NCBI GenBank assembly: GCA_031282095.1
Contig: JAITEJ010000022.1
Span: 1 to 6,124 of the forward strand
Source of the DNA: Clostridiales bacterium
Lineage (GTDB): Bacteria > Bacillota_A > Clostridia > Christensenellales > CAG-917
Reading direction: 5' to 3'
DNA: 6,124 bases
Shown: positions 5,884 through 6,124 of the stretch, piece by piece
Position numbering within the stretch: position 1 is the first letter of the stretch
Layout: the number at the start of each line of letters is the position of its first letter
Position numbers and translations under genes: made by a program
The notes under the pieces: model-generated
The model's database searches: none
The model's input: only the letters and a program-made list of their open reading frames with translations
Told to the model about the DNA's origin: nothing

Positions 5884-6124
5884 TTACGCCAAATTTCGGT
5901 AGGCGGCGAGCTTCTCATCGTTTTCCAACTCTGAATAGCTGCCCTCGCGCACGATTTTTCCTTCCTCCACTATGAAGATTTTATCATACTCGGGCAGTGT
6001 GGCGTCGTTAAACTTATGACAGACGTTGATGAGCGTACAGTCGCTTATGCCTAACAAATTACGTTCTACCTTTTCCGCGGTTTTCTTGTCAAGCGCGCCG
6101 GTAACCTCGTCCAAAAGAAGCACC
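5884..6124 (-). CDS. ABC transporter ATP-binding protein, C-terminal fragment (N-terminus off right edge)
   Basis: The last 79 residues of an ABC-type nucleotide-binding domain, which hydrolyses ATP to drive transport. The fragment opens inside the Walker B strand: VLLLDE (1-6) with the catalytic glutamate, then the D-loop TGALD (8-12), the switch histidine in NVCHKF (H36), and the typical end DKIFIVEEGKIVREGSYSEL (47-66) before a short tail to the stop at 5884. The first codon visible is GTG, which is an internal valine and not a start. Walker A, Q-loop, signature motif and any membrane domain lie beyond base 6124. The LDE-x-T-x-ALD and GKIVREG-x-x-x-EL pattern is typical of exporter-type ATPases, possibly with a fused membrane domain, but the substrate cannot be told. 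Confidence 0.95.
   Translation of the reverse strand, partial: VLLLDEVTGALDKKTAEKVERNLLGISDCTLINVCHKFNDATLPEYDKIFIVEEGKIVREGSYSELENDEKLAAYRNLA

Noticed and set aside
5688..5975. Plus-strand 95-residue frame
   Set aside because: Its 3' third is antisense to the ABC ATPase gene and the start has no ribosome binding site.

Overview
The window looks like a chromosomal segment of an endospore-forming member of the Bacillota, most likely an uncultured clostridial lineage. The main evidence is a GerA-family spore germinant receptor operon with strong Shine-Dalgarno sites, plus a clostridial-style lipoprotein. Codon use is mixed, with ATA, GAA and CGC all common. The exact family cannot be fixed from this sequence. 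Almost everything is on the minus strand; the exception is one small plus-strand gene near the right end.

From left to right: (1) 1-591, minus, the N-terminal 197 residues of a GerAB-type germinant permease, cut by the left edge. (2) 633-2087, minus, a complete 484-residue GerAA-type subunit, 41 bases upstream of the permease gene. It has a very good ribosome binding site and, just before that, a sigma-G-like promoter candidate, so the operon is probably expressed in the forespore. A gerAC gene would be expected beyond the left edge. (3) 2171-2530, a tandem array of units of about 69-80 bp directly upstream of that promoter. It is probably non-coding, although it stays open in several minus-strand frames and artificially lengthens the gerAA reading frame. 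(4) 2565-2592, an intrinsic terminator for the next minus-strand gene. (5) 2635-4122, minus, a secreted lipoprotein that is probably beta-propeller-like (DUF5050-like). It has a consensus sigma-A promoter at 4462-4490 and a leader of about 330 nt. (6) 4605-4906, a second, unrelated tandem array with an exact 66-bp period. (7) 5204-5620, plus, an unrecognised 138-residue basic protein. (8) 5884-6124, minus, the C-terminal end of an ABC transporter ATPase, cut by the right edge.

GerAA and GerAB should act together in the spore inner membrane to sense nutrient germinants. The lipoprotein lies upstream in the same direction but has its own promoter and terminator, so it is a separate transcription unit and nothing ties it to germination. 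No tRNA, rRNA, CRISPR array or insertion sequence was seen. The oddest parts are the two unrelated tandem arrays and the roughly 1.1 kb of apparently non-coding DNA between 4123 and 5203.
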